From positions 1 to 64,000 of the forward strand of contig CAVHRK010000072.1 in the NCBI GenBank assembly GCA_963638365.1: a stretch of DNA of 64,000 bases. Reading direction: 5' to 3'. Under the pieces are notes generated by a model. It did no database searches. It had not been told where the DNA came from and saw nothing but the letters and a program-made list of their open reading frames with translations. The DNA is from Suilimivivens sp963638365. Lineage in GTDB: Bacteria; Bacillota; Clostridia; Lachnospirales; Lachnospiraceae. How positions within the stretch are numbered: position 1 is the first letter of the stretch; each line of letters starts with the position of its first letter. A program made the position numbers and the translations under genes. Below are positions 1 through 7,858 of this stretch, one piece after another.

Positions 1-264
1 GGGTACACCCCAGTATCCCATTCCGGTAAGTCCCATCAGTAAACCGCTTAAAACAGCCATCAGGGTTACCATGCCGAATGCCTTGACTCTGGTTAAAAAC
101 AACATAAACGGAATTCCCGTAATGATTACCCAGAGGGCTCCGAGAATCGGAAGAAAAATCGGAATCATTCCGATCGGAATTGCCACACAGCATCCCAGTA
201 CAAAATAAAGTACGGTAAATAAACCAACATTGATCAGATCCTTCGTCTGTATTTTATTGCTCAT
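1..264 (-). CDS. MptD-family ECF transporter S component (partial, N-terminal part)
   Basis: Only the first 88 codons lie in the window; the gene runs off the left edge. The start is an ATG at 264 with AAGGAGG just upstream. The visible protein begins MSNKIQTKDLINVGLF, followed by hydrophobic stretches (FVLGCCVAIPIGMIPIF, then a Gly-rich membrane segment). This fits the Trep_Strep/MptD group of substrate-binding membrane subunits of energy-coupling factor importers, which carry a small substrate across the membrane together with an EcfT/ATPase module, usually encoded nearby. The substrate cannot be read from the sequence. The gene is divergent from an AraC-type regulator with a dyad operator candidate between them, so control by that regulator is likely. 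The family call is fairly confident but rests on the N-terminus only. Confidence 0.72.
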   Translation of the reverse strand, partial: MSNKIQTKDLINVGLFTVLYFVLGCCVAIPIGMIPIFLPILGALWVIITGIPFMLFLTRVKAFGMVTLMAVLSGLLMGLTGMGYWGVP

Positions 265-290
265 TTTTGCAAGCCTCCTTAAAACGTTTA

Positions 291-308
291 GGTTAGTAGC
301 TGCTAACC
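291..308. promoter_or_regulatory. Near-perfect dyad, candidate operator in the divergent ECF/araC intergenic region
   Basis: GGTTAG at 291-296 and CTAACC at 303-308 form a dyad around TAGCTG (16 of 18 positions symmetric). It lies 27 bases upstream of the transporter start codon and about 80 bases upstream of the promoter of the AraC-type gene. It is a plausible binding site for the neighbouring regulator or another repressor; this is inference from symmetry and position. Confidence 0.4.
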
Positions 309-386
309 GTCATACAAGATATCATATCCCTCTCGGCTTTTCTAGACACATTTGACATTTTCGCTCCAAATAGCACAGAGATCCTC

Positions 387-414
387 TTGCAGTTTCCATA
401 CAACCCGATATAAT
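387..414 (+). promoter_or_regulatory. Sigma-A-type promoter of the AraC regulator
   Basis: TTGCAG at 387-392 and a consensus TATAAT at 409-414 are separated by 16 bases. The start codon is 32 bases downstream of the -10, with GAAGGGAGAG as ribosome binding site between them. Confidence 0.6.
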
Positions 415-446
415 GAAATTGTTGATTTACCGAAGGGAGAGACATC

Positions 447-1469
447 ATGAATATTAATCTGCTTCTTGACCTGTGTGAAACTGCTCCTTTTGTCACCAGA
501 AAAGCACTTCCAAATGCTACGGCACTTTACTTAGATCACGATTCCGATCAGGGGGAAATGCTTTTCTACCACCTGTTTCCCGGAATAGACCTCGCACTCA
601 TCCTCATTGATGCTGCCCGCTGGCCGGCACCGGACCTTGACAGTACCGCCGTCTCGTCCTCTGCCCCGGAAGCCCCTTTTATCATCAATTATTGTATTGA
701 GGGGCGGTGCGAACTCCTTCTTAATAATGAAAAGTACGTTTATCTTACGAAGAACCAGCTTTCCCTTACGGAATGCTATGCACAGGGAGAATACATCTAT
801 CCGCAGCACCACTATGTAGGACTGGAATTCTTTCTGGACCTTAACACTCTTGAAAAGGACAGTTCTTTCCTGCTGGACCATTTGGAGTTGTATGCTTCTG
901 ACCTCATTGCGCGGTGCTGCCCCGGAAACGAAACCTATATTGCATCTGCATCAGAAGATTTGAAGACAGAATTTCTGCAGCTTTTTACCCTGACAACCGC
1001 TAAGGATCCGAAACTGTTTCATTCCATCCAGCTTAAAGCCTTAACCATTCTGGACCAACTGCTTCACGGACAGCCCCTAAAGCCCTCACAGTCCTGCACC
1101 TTTTATACGAAAGGACAGATCTCGATTGCCAAGGCTTCCCATGACCTTCTGACGGAAGATCTCCGTAAGCACCATCCGGCAAAGGAACTGGCAGACCGTT
1201 TTGGTATCAGCGAGACCAGCCTCAAGAATTATTTCCGCGGAGTCTATGGAGAGAATCTGTCGGATTACATGCGTTCCGTCCGAATGAACAAGGCGGCTGA
1301 TCTTCTGCTTACCACACGCCTTTCTGTAGCGCAGATCAGTGAGCAGGTCGGTTATCAGAACCAGAGCAAATTTGCCTCCAATTTCAAACGCTGCTTTCAT
1401 TTGTCTCCTCTTGCCTACCGCCGCAGTCACCGCATTGCCGTAAGAAAAGAAAATACCCTTCCTAAATGA
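447..1469 (+). CDS. AraC family transcriptional regulator
   Basis: A 340-residue protein. The C-terminal ~110 residues form the double helix-turn-helix of AraC/XylS regulators: a first HTH around LADRFGISETSLKNYF and a second around VAQISEQVGYQNQSKFASNFKR, followed by the typical SPLAYRR ending. The N-terminal ~220 residues are probably a ligand-sensing cupin-like domain but show no diagnostic motif. The start ATG has GAAGGGAGAG 5 bases upstream. The gene is divergent from an MptD-type ECF transporter gene, an arrangement that usually means local control of the importer in response to its substrate. Family assignment is secure; the ligand is unknown. Confidence 0.9.
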   Translation: MNINLLLDLCETAPFVTRKALPNATALYLDHDSDQGEMLFYHLFPGIDLALILIDAARWPAPDLDSTAVSSSAPEAPFIINYCIEGRCELLLNNEKYVYLTKNQLSLTECYAQGEYIYPQHHYVGLEFFLDLNTLEKDSSFLLDHLELYASDLIARCCPGNETYIASASEDLKTEFLQLFTLTTAKDPKLFHSIQLKALTILDQLLHGQPLKPSQSCTFYTKGQISIAKASHDLLTEDLRKHHPAKELADRFGISETSLKNYFRGVYGENLSDYMRSVRMNKAADLLLTTRLSVAQISEQVGYQNQSKFASNFKRCFHLSPLAYRRSHRIAVRKENTLPK

Positions 1470-1508
1470 TCCTCTGCATATACAGATGGGTCACTCAGGA
1501 AGGGTATT
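1452..1508 (+). terminator. Long-loop inverted repeat at the end of the AraC gene
   Basis: AATACCCTTCCT at 1452-1463 pairs perfectly with AGGAAGGGTATT at 1497-1508; the stop codon lies in the 33-base loop. No strong T-run follows, so it may act as a weak terminator or protect the mRNA 3' end. Confidence 0.45.
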
Positions 1509-1588
1509 CCCATTTATATGATCCCTAAACCTTTTACTTACGGTTTTTATTCTACATCAAAATTTCTCCCTTGTGGAAGAAATTGCAC

Positions 1589-1658
1589 GAATTACAGATT
1601 TTTCGACATGAATTACAAATTGTGGGGATATGCGGGCACTCCCACTCCATGTTATAAT
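1589..1658 (+). promoter_or_regulatory. LytTR-type direct repeat with extended -10 promoter
   Basis: GAATTACA occurs at 1589-1596 and again at 1610-1617, a 21-base period that matches two DNA turns as used by LytTR (AgrA/ComE-like) regulators. A perfect TATAAT at 1653-1658 preceded by TG at 1650-1651 (extended -10) starts 35 bases after the second repeat, the spacing known for such activator-dependent promoters, and no good -35 box is present. It is probably activated by the response regulator encoded just downstream. This 1470-1814 gap contains no convincing gene. Confidence 0.6.
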
Positions 1659-1673
1659 GTAATAAACGCAGGA

Positions 1674-1710
1674 GAAAAACAAGCGCCTCCTCCGGAGGCA
1701 TTTGTTTTTC
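1674..1710. terminator. Strong hairpin (attenuator or terminator) in the leader of the agr-like pair
   Basis: GAAAAACAA at 1674-1682 pairs with TTGTTTTTC at 1702-1710 and encloses GCCTCC/GGAGGC (1685-1690 with 1694-1699). The stem is followed by T-rich DNA on both strands. It begins about 10 bases after the expected start of the promoter at 1653-1658, so most transcripts may end after roughly 45 bases. It may be an attenuator, or a terminator making a very short RNA. Confidence 0.55.
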
Positions 1711-1753
1711 ATGCGCTTATTAACGAGCATGCGCCCGACGAAGGCGGGCAGAA

Positions 1754-1776
1754 AGTGCGAAGCACGGGCATGTGAG
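1754..1776 (+). repeat. Dispersed GCGAAGC-hairpin leader element, copy 1
   Basis: A 23-base segment containing GTGCGAAGCAC followed by GGGCATGTGAG. It matches 22 of 23 bases of a segment at 57598-57620 (minus strand). Both copies sit in the 5' leader of the next gene in the same orientation. GTGC-GAA-GCAC is a short, unusually stable hairpin; a second hairpin (GCCCG/CGGGC) lies just upstream at about 1733-1749. Confidence 0.5.
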
Positions 1777-1814
1777 TGATATGAACCAATAAAAATCCCA
1801 AAGAGGAACCCAAC

Positions 1815-2534
1815 ATGCGAATTGCCATTTGCGACGACGATCCAAAAGAATTACAGAAAATTTCAACTTTTCTGGAAGAATATTTTAGGGGCAAAAATCT
1901 GCCCCTTAACTACAGGCTTTTTTCAAGCAGTACCGAACTGGCCAGTACTGAGCCAGGTGAATTTGACCTGTATCTGCTCGATGTCTTAATGCCTGCTCTT
2001 AACGGAATTGATCTGGCGAAAGAAATCCGCAGTTTTGACCGTGCTGCCCACATTATCTTTCTGACCTCTTCACCGGAATTTGCCGTGGAAAGCTATGCCG
2101 TGAAAGCCAGTAACTATCTCTTAAAGCCGGTTTCTGCAGAGCTCCTTGCCGCTTCCCTTGATGAACTTCTGGAAGACCAGCTTCTCAGTCAGGAAAAGTA
2201 TGTGGTGCTGCGAAGCTCCATCGGAATCCGTAAAATCCGGCTATCCCAGATTGTATATGCCGAAGCACAGGAGCGCCGTGTTCTGTATCATCTGGAAAAC
2301 GGAGATACCTTAGAATGTACCGGCCGCTTTTCTTCCGTCTGTGAAGATCTGCTGAAAAACCGGGAATTCTTTCTTCCCCACCGTTCCTTCCTCGTAAACA
2401 TGAGTTATATCAGTACCATTGGAAATACCGATATTCAGATGCAGACCGGACAGACCATTCCCTTAGCCCAGCGCCGGTTAGTTGAAATTAAGGAGTACTA
2501 TCTGGCCTATCAGATGGAGGAGGTCTTAGAATGA
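1815..2534 (+). CDS. LytTR-family response regulator (AgrA/ComE-like)
   Basis: A 239-residue two-component regulator. Residues 1-120 form a receiver domain: acidic DDD near residues 7-9, the phospho-acceptor in LYLLDVLMP (about residue 56), FLTSS and the conserved Lys in NYLLKPV. Residues ~140-235 form a LytTR DNA-binding domain (VYAEAQERRVLYHLENG, FFLPHRSFLVNMSYI). The start has AAAGAGGA upstream. The stop overlaps the start of the kinase gene by 4 bases (ATGA), so the pair is translationally coupled. A LytTR-type direct repeat lies upstream, which suggests autoregulation. No agrB or agrD homologue is visible nearby, so the signal may be encoded elsewhere. Confidence 0.9.
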   Translation: MRIAICDDDPKELQKISTFLEEYFRGKNLPLNYRLFSSSTELASTEPGEFDLYLLDVLMPALNGIDLAKEIRSFDRAAHIIFLTSSPEFAVESYAVKASNYLLKPVSAELLAASLDELLEDQLLSQEKYVVLRSSIGIRKIRLSQIVYAEAQERRVLYHLENGDTLECTGRFSSVCEDLLKNREFFLPHRSFLVNMSYISTIGNTDIQMQTGQTIPLAQRRLVEIKEYYLAYQMEEVLE

Positions 2535-3805
2535 ATATTTCTGACATCATAAATTTAATCAATTATGCCTTCGTTTTATTCTTTGGAATTATTGCGGCTT
2601 TTTATCTGGCAGATCTTCCCTTTGAAGAGCACCACCGGCTTTATGCACTGACGCTTCTGGGCTTCAGTGCCGTACAGCTTGTGTTCTATCTGCTTCTTGG
2701 CGAAACCATCGTCTATAAGTGCTATCCGTTGCTTATACATCTGCCCCTCATTTTACTGATCCGCTTTGTATGCCACAGAGATACCTATATTTCTATCATT
2801 TCTGTACTTGCGGCTTATCTGTTCTGTACGCCGCGTAAATGGTTTGGTACTCTGATTGCTTCCTTTGCAGACAATGATCCCATGGTTGCAAGCATCGGTG
2901 CTATCCTAGTCACAATTCCTCTGTTGTTTTTAATTATTCGTTATGTTTCGCCCTATATCACCCGTCTACAACACGAAAGCCGGACGATTCTCTGGTTGTT
3001 CATGTTATTGCCTGTTATCTATTACATTCTGGAATACACTTTTACGGTATATACCGATATGCTTTACACCGGAGGCGCCGTTATTGCAGAATTCATGGAC
3101 AGTGCAATTGTTATACTATATTTCATATTCTCCATGCTTTCTCTGGAATTTTCCAATCAAAAGCATAAAGCCGAACAGGCAAATGTCCTCCTTACGGCAT
3201 CTGCTACGCAGGCTCAGAAGGAAATTTCCCAGCTCTCGAAATCGGAACAACAGGCTGCCATTTACCGCCACGATCTGCGGCATCACATGACTTTCCTCCA
3301 ATCCTGCATTCAGGAGGACCGGAAAGAAACTGCCCTCAATTACATCAATGAAATCTACGACGATCTGGAACGCAGCCGGTTCACACGATACTCGTCGAAT
3401 GAACCGTTAAACCTGATTCTCTCTTCTTATGCAGACAAAGCTTCTGCAAGCAGCATTCACACAGACATCCGGGTTGCTGCAACCGACTTTACCCGTTTTC
3501 AGATTATGGACTTATGCAGTCTGCTTGGAAATGCATTTGAAAATGCTCTTCATTCCTGTGAGCAGATGGAACAGCCGGACAAGGCTTACATTAAACTCAA
3601 AATCTACGAAAAAAGCAACCGCCTCTGTATTAATATGGTCAACACCTACTCCACGGAACCCGTCTTCGAAAATAAGATCCCGGTGTCCCATAAGAGCAAT
3701 CACGGAATCGGTGTCATCAGCATGATTTCCATTATCGAAAAGTATGGCGGTGTATATGGCTTCTCCGCCAGCAACGGGGAATTTCACTTCCAGGTATCCA
3801 TGTAA
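2531..3805 (+). CDS. GHKL-domain sensor histidine kinase (AgrC/HPK10-like)
   Basis: A 424-residue sensor. The N-terminal ~210 residues contain about six membrane helices, as in peptide-sensing AgrC and ComD kinases. The H-box YRHDLRHHM follows at about residue 245, then an N-box (LLGNAFENALHS) and a glycine box (SNHGIGVISM), giving a GHKL ATPase of the type that lacks a standard HisKA domain. It overlaps the response regulator by 4 bases and should phosphorylate it. A peptide pheromone or bacteriocin-type signal is the usual input for this kinase class; the actual signal is not visible here. Confidence 0.88.
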   Translation: MNISDIINLINYAFVLFFGIIAAFYLADLPFEEHHRLYALTLLGFSAVQLVFYLLLGETIVYKCYPLLIHLPLILLIRFVCHRDTYISIISVLAAYLFCTPRKWFGTLIASFADNDPMVASIGAILVTIPLLFLIIRYVSPYITRLQHESRTILWLFMLLPVIYYILEYTFTVYTDMLYTGGAVIAEFMDSAIVILYFIFSMLSLEFSNQKHKAEQANVLLTASATQAQKEISQLSKSEQQAAIYRHDLRHHMTFLQSCIQEDRKETALNYINEIYDDLERSRFTRYSSNEPLNLILSSYADKASASSIHTDIRVAATDFTRFQIMDLCSLLGNAFENALHSCEQMEQPDKAYIKLKIYEKSNRLCINMVNTYSTEPVFENKIPVSHKSNHGIGVISMISIIEKYGGVYGFSASNGEFHFQVSM

Positions 3806-3842
3806 AGAAATCCCAGTAAGAGCTTCTCTCACCGGGATTTCT
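3806..3842 (+). terminator. Hairpin after the agr-like pair
   Basis: AGAAATCCC at 3806-3814 pairs with GGGATTTCT at 3834-3842, directly after the kinase stop codon, followed by ACTTTA. It is a likely intrinsic terminator, though the T-run is weak. Confidence 0.6.
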
Positions 3843-3930
3843 ACTTTACATATTGTAATTATCAAACTGTTTCTCTGCATATACACAATCCAATTATAAG
3901 ATTGTTTCTATTATGTATGCACAGCAGACA

Positions 3931-5199
3931 TTAATCACGAAGAACAAACTTCTCTAACAGATCATTTAAGGTAGATGCAGACGCTGCCAGCTCTTCACTC
4001 GTAGCAGAAGTTTCCTGTGCTGCTGCGGAATTGGACTGGATAACATCATTGATATCTTCCACACCCTTACGAATCTCTTCTACGGATGATGCCTGTCTGT
4101 CGGATGCGTTACGGATATTTGCTACTTCCTGAATAATCTTATCCAGTTCATCCATAACCTTCTTCATTGCTTCTCCGGTTTCCTTCGTTACCTTATTGCC
4201 ATCCTCCACTTCACTTAAGGACTGCTCGATCAGCTTCTTGGATTCTACTGCGGAGTTCGCACTTTCTTCTGCAAGCTGTCTGATCTGATCAGCAACAACG
4301 GCAAATCCACGTCCTGCTTCTCCGGCACGTGCTGCCTCAATGGAAGCATTCAGGGAAAGTAAATTGGTCTGGGATGCAATATTCTCAATATCTGCAATAA
4401 TCTTCTCAACATTCTGTGTGGTTGCATTGATCTTCTTCATTGCTTCTACCAGCTCATCCATCTTCTTCTGGCTCTTGCTGGCCTCGATACCAACCTGTTT
4501 TGCCTTGTCATGGACAATATCGGTAGACTTGGTATTCTCTAATACCTGATTGGTTACTTCATCAACGGTAGCTACCAGTTCTTCTACTGCCGCTGCCTGA
4601 TTGGTGGTACCTTCTGCAATATCCTGTGCACTCTCTGCAAGCTGTCCGCTTCCTGCGGATACCTGCTCGCCGGATTCCTGAATACCATGCATGGTCTCAC
4701 TGATCTTCACAACCATCTCAACCAATTCATCAAGTACGCTGCGTAACTGTCCGACATAAGCTTCCGGACAACTGCTTCTGACATTGAAGTTTCCTTCCGA
4801 AAAGCTCTCTACAATCGTTAACAGGTCAGAAATTACTTTCTTCAAAACACCTGCTGCGGTTTCAAAGGTATCGGAAAGTTCACCCAGTTCATCCTCTGCT
4901 TCATACGGGGTTCCGATTTCAAAATCCCCCTGGGAAATCTTCTCTGCTGCTACCACCAGACTCTGAATCGGTGTAACCAGCATTGCACCAAGTCTCTTCA
5001 TTACATAGGAATTAAATGCAACCCCTAAAACGGCAAGTACCAAAATCACAATAATCCCCGGAATGTTCTTACTCATAACCATCTCTACAAGAGATACAAC
5101 AACAAGTAATAAGAAGGAAATCATTATCATCCGGAATACCAAATTTAGTTTATCCTTGATGGATCTGTCCCTTAACATTTTGTCAATTTTGTTTTTCAC
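3931..5199 (-). CDS. Methyl-accepting chemotaxis protein (HAMP plus signalling domain)
   Basis: A 422-residue chemoreceptor if translation begins at GTG 5199, which has AGGAGGAGAGG upstream and follows a good promoter. An upstream in-frame ATG at 5346 lies before that promoter and is unlikely. Two hydrophobic segments occur between about residues 20 and 65 with hardly any loop between them, so there is no large external sensor domain. A HAMP-like region (GAMLVTPIQSLVVAAEKIS) follows, then a long coiled-coil signalling domain with the hairpin-tip sequence ASQTNLLSLNASIEAARAGE. It would signal to CheA/CheW clusters. No chemotaxis genes are adjacent. Confidence 0.9.
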   Translation of the reverse strand: MKNKIDKMLRDRSIKDKLNLVFRMIMISFLLLVVVSLVEMVMSKNIPGIIVILVLAVLGVAFNSYVMKRLGAMLVTPIQSLVVAAEKISQGDFEIGTPYEAEDELGELSDTFETAAGVLKKVISDLLTIVESFSEGNFNVRSSCPEAYVGQLRSVLDELVEMVVKISETMHGIQESGEQVSAGSGQLAESAQDIAEGTTNQAAAVEELVATVDEVTNQVLENTKSTDIVHDKAKQVGIEASKSQKKMDELVEAMKKINATTQNVEKIIADIENIASQTNLLSLNASIEAARAGEAGRGFAVVADQIRQLAEESANSAVESKKLIEQSLSEVEDGNKVTKETGEAMKKVMDELDKIIQEVANIRNASDRQASSVEEIRKGVEDINDVIQSNSAAAQETSATSEELAASASTLNDLLEKFVLRD

Positions 5200-5233
5200 T
5201 ATGCCTCTCCTCCTGTGTATTCGTATAAAATAT

Positions 5234-5262
5234 ATTATAACGATATAAAGCGCATAATTCAA
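5234..5262 (-). promoter_or_regulatory. Sigma-A promoter of the chemoreceptor gene
   Basis: On the minus strand, TTGAAT (5257-5262) and TATAAT (5234-5239) are separated by exactly 17 bases. It lies 35 bases upstream of the GTG start at 5199 and decides between the two possible starts. Confidence 0.65.
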
Positions 5263-5334
5263 GTACCAAACTTGCACTTTGCCTGTAAAATCTATGTAGA
5301 ATAAAAGAGTTGCATGACAATTTTGTGTAAAGTT

Positions 5335-5366
5335 AAAAAGAGACATCCTTTACGAATGCCTCTTTC
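5335..5366 (-). terminator. Terminator after cstA
   Basis: On the minus strand AAAGAGGCA and TGTCTCTTT form a hairpin followed by T residues, about 50 bases past the cstA stop codon. Confidence 0.6.
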
Positions 5367-5413
5367 ATAATCCTTTTATTAAAGTCAGTTTAACGATAAG
5401 TCCGAATCAGAGC

Positions 5414-7147
5414 CTATGCATTTGCCTTTCTGCTCTTCTGATTTTTCAGTGTCTGTATGCCTTCAATAACAAGAACAACTGCAAGGACAATTAACAGAAT
5501 ACCAAAAATCGTCTGTGCATAAGGACCCCAGTCAGCTCCACCGGCTGCAATGATACCAATCTGATTCTTAACCGTAAGTGCTAAGGAGGAGATGGTTACA
5601 ACGATCATGAATGCCATCGGGATTAAGAACATCTTGTTATTCTTACCTGCATTGCCAAGCCATGTAGCCACAGCAAGAAGTCCGATACCTGCAAGAAGCT
5701 GGTTAGCTGCACCAAACAGACCCCAGATCTTTGCATATCCGGTCATACCAAGTAAAATACCGAGAACTACGGTAAGAATGGTTGCAAAGTAAGGATTAAC
5801 CATAACCTTCTTAAATCCACCCTTAACATCCTTCGTTGTCTGTCCCGGCTCAAGCCAGAACTCCTGGAACATGAAACGTGCAAGACGTGTTGCAGTATCC
5901 AGAGAGGTCAGGCAGAATGCGGAATAGGTTAATACCAGTAAGGAATTTAAAATATTATAACTTCCCGGAATGATATCATCAATCATATGCGCAATACCAC
6001 CACCGAAAATTGCGGTTGCGCCAACCAAAGCGTTGTCCGGATTCGATGCATTCCACTTGTAAGCATATCCGATTGCACAAAGAGTAAGTACCGCAAGTAC
6101 ACACTCTAATAACATACCACCGTATGCGATCGGCTTAGCGTCCTTTTCCTTATCCAGCTGCTTGGAGGTTGTTCCGGAAGAAACCAGTGAATGGAAGCCG
6201 GAAATCGCACCACATGCAACAGTTGTGAACAATACCGGGAACAGATACTGTGTACCGTTACCGTTATCTACTGCAAATCCGCCAAATGCAGGGAAGCTGG
6301 AGTCAAAGGTAGGATGAGCTACAACAACACCGAATACTGCTACACCAAGCATGGCATATAATAAGAAAGAACTTAAGTAATCACGCGGCTGAAGCAGAAT
6401 CCATACCGGTGTTACGGAAGCAATGGCAATATAAAGACCAACAATCCACATCCATGTCTTGGTAGACAGATAAAGCGGATGGAAATTCATACCAATTGCC
6501 ATAACTGCAACAATGGCAAGTACACCGAATACGGAAGCAATTCCCATCGGCATATTCCGGCGGTATACGCAGAAACCAAATGCGATAGCAACAACGATAA
6601 AGAGTAAGGAAATCATTGCTACGGATGCAGGAGTTGCAGATTTTACCATATCTACCGCTCCGCTCTCATCGTATACTGCTCCAAAGGTGGTTGCTACGAT
6701 TGATGCAAAAGCAGCTACTACCAGAATCAGAGTCAGATAAGAGAAAATGATGAACAGTCTCTTAGCCCGTTTGCTCATGTTAGCAGAAATAATTTCGCCA
6801 ATGGACATACCTTTATTGCGGACAGAAGCAAAAAGCGCACCAAAGTCATGTACACCACCGAAGAAAATTCCTCCAACCAAAATCCAGAGGGTTACAGGCA
6901 GCCATCCGAAAATTGCTGCACCAATCGGTCCCGTAATAGGACCTGCACCTGCGATGGATGAGAAATGATGTCCCATCAGAACCGGTGCCTTTGCCGGAAC
7001 ATAGTCCACACCGTCTTCCATAGTATGAGCAGGTGTTTCTTTGTTTCCTTCACCTACGCCCCACTGTTTGCACAGCCAGCCACCGTAAAAGATGTAGCCG
7101 ATTACCAGAATGGCAACGCAGATCAGAAGAAGTACTAATGAATTCAT
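5414..7147 (-). CDS. cstA: Carbon starvation protein A family transporter (CstA/BtsT-like)
   Basis: A 577-residue multi-spanning membrane protein. The N-terminal block has the CstA signatures (APVLMGHHFSSIAGAGPITGP at about residues 53-73) and some 14-16 hydrophobic helices follow. Family members import pyruvate or peptides across the cytoplasmic membrane, and are often induced on nutrient exhaustion. It is shorter than the ~700-residue E. coli proteins, as is usual in Clostridia. The start ATG is 2 bases from the stop of the upstream 7149-7766 gene, so the two are co-transcribed. The substrate is inferred from the family only. Confidence 0.92.
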   Translation of the reverse strand: MNSLVLLLICVAILVIGYIFYGGWLCKQWGVGEGNKETPAHTMEDGVDYVPAKAPVLMGHHFSSIAGAGPITGPIGAAIFGWLPVTLWILVGGIFFGGVHDFGALFASVRNKGMSIGEIISANMSKRAKRLFIIFSYLTLILVVAAFASIVATTFGAVYDESGAVDMVKSATPASVAMISLLFIVVAIAFGFCVYRRNMPMGIASVFGVLAIVAVMAIGMNFHPLYLSTKTWMWIVGLYIAIASVTPVWILLQPRDYLSSFLLYAMLGVAVFGVVVAHPTFDSSFPAFGGFAVDNGNGTQYLFPVLFTTVACGAISGFHSLVSSGTTSKQLDKEKDAKPIAYGGMLLECVLAVLTLCAIGYAYKWNASNPDNALVGATAIFGGGIAHMIDDIIPGSYNILNSLLVLTYSAFCLTSLDTATRLARFMFQEFWLEPGQTTKDVKGGFKKVMVNPYFATILTVVLGILLGMTGYAKIWGLFGAANQLLAGIGLLAVATWLGNAGKNNKMFLIPMAFMIVVTISSLALTVKNQIGIIAAGGADWGPYAQTIFGILLIVLAVVLVIEGIQTLKNQKSRKANA

Positions 7148-7148
7148 G

Positions 7149-7766
7149 TTACTTATCTCCCTTCATTCTTGATGAATATAGTACCTTTTTCAAAAATTTC
7201 GCTGTATGACGGCCGCCCGGATTCGCGTCAATCTGTCCTGTTGACAGTTCCACCAGAGCTGTATGATGATCCATCCAGCCATGCAGCGAAAAATGAAAAC
7301 TTTTGGAAATGCGGCATTTCTTCAATGCCCGTCTTGCGTCCTCCTCACACGAGTCACAGATAAAAACCGGTGTAATATAAGAAGACATATGTCCCGGCCC
7401 GATATGAAGCCGTTCCATTCCGTCCGCATGTGCATAATCACGCCACTTCTCATAGAGTTCACGTGTCAGATGCGGAATATTTATCAGATAAAGAAATTCT
7501 TCGTTGTCTGCTGTCCATAATTCTGCTTTCTTCGATATCACATATCTTCCCGAATGCTCAAAAAAATCACAGCGTGCTGTGATGGGAATCCGGTCGTCCT
7601 CAACCGGATGAATGTCATAACAGGAACTGAAGCTTTTCAGCAGCCGTTCAATCGCGGTTTCTCTCGTATATTGCATTCCTAATTCATTCACTCCGTAAAA
7701 ATTAAATTTCTGTAAAATTTCTATTACATTTTTATATATTGTAATACTTTGTTCCTGTTTAATCAA
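7149..7766 (-). CDS. Conserved hypothetical protein encoded directly upstream of cstA
   Basis: About 205 residues, with no domain I recognise, no signal peptide and no membrane segment. Notable stretches are a CDSCEEDARRALKKC cysteine cluster and an HGWMDHHTALVELSTGQIDANPGG segment near the C-terminus. It is soluble and probably cytoplasmic. The stop is 2 bases from the cstA start, so a role linked to the transporter or its regulation is a reasonable inference. The 5' end is uncertain: the frame opens at TTG 7766, but AAAGAGG directly abuts that codon, and a TATAGT -10 candidate at 7785-7790 leaves little leader. Translation may begin a few codons further in. Confidence 0.65.
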   Translation of the reverse strand: MIKQEQSITIYKNVIEILQKFNFYGVNELGMQYTRETAIERLLKSFSSCYDIHPVEDDRIPITARCDFFEHSGRYVISKKAELWTADNEEFLYLINIPHLTRELYEKWRDYAHADGMERLHIGPGHMSSYITPVFICDSCEEDARRALKKCRISKSFHFSLHGWMDHHTALVELSTGQIDANPGGRHTAKFLKKVLYSSRMKGDK

Positions 7767-7789
7767 CCTCTTTCGACACGGTTTACTAT

Positions 7790-7821
7790 AAAAAGAACCC
7801 CGCCATAGCGGAGTTCTTTTT
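7790..7821. terminator. Bidirectional-type terminator between the exchanger gene and the cstA operon
   Basis: AAAAGAACCCCGC and GCGGAGTTCTTTT form a strong stem with a 4-base CATA loop, flanked by A- and T-runs. It ends the minus-strand Na/Ca exchanger transcript; the A-rich side overlaps the likely promoter of the cstA operon. Confidence 0.75.
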
Positions 7822-7858
7822 CTTCACTTATTCCTGTTCACGGCTACAAAAGCTTCTC

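Noticed and set aside
1518..1775. An 85-codon plus-strand frame upstream of the response regulator that could be taken for a peptide pheromone gene
   Set aside because: It spans the direct repeat, the -10 box and the terminator hairpin, has no ribosome binding site, and its sequence is unlike AgrD or secreted peptides.
3931..5346. Longer 471-residue version of the chemoreceptor
   Set aside because: The promoter at 5234-5262 lies downstream of that start; GTG 5199 with AGGAGGAG fits.
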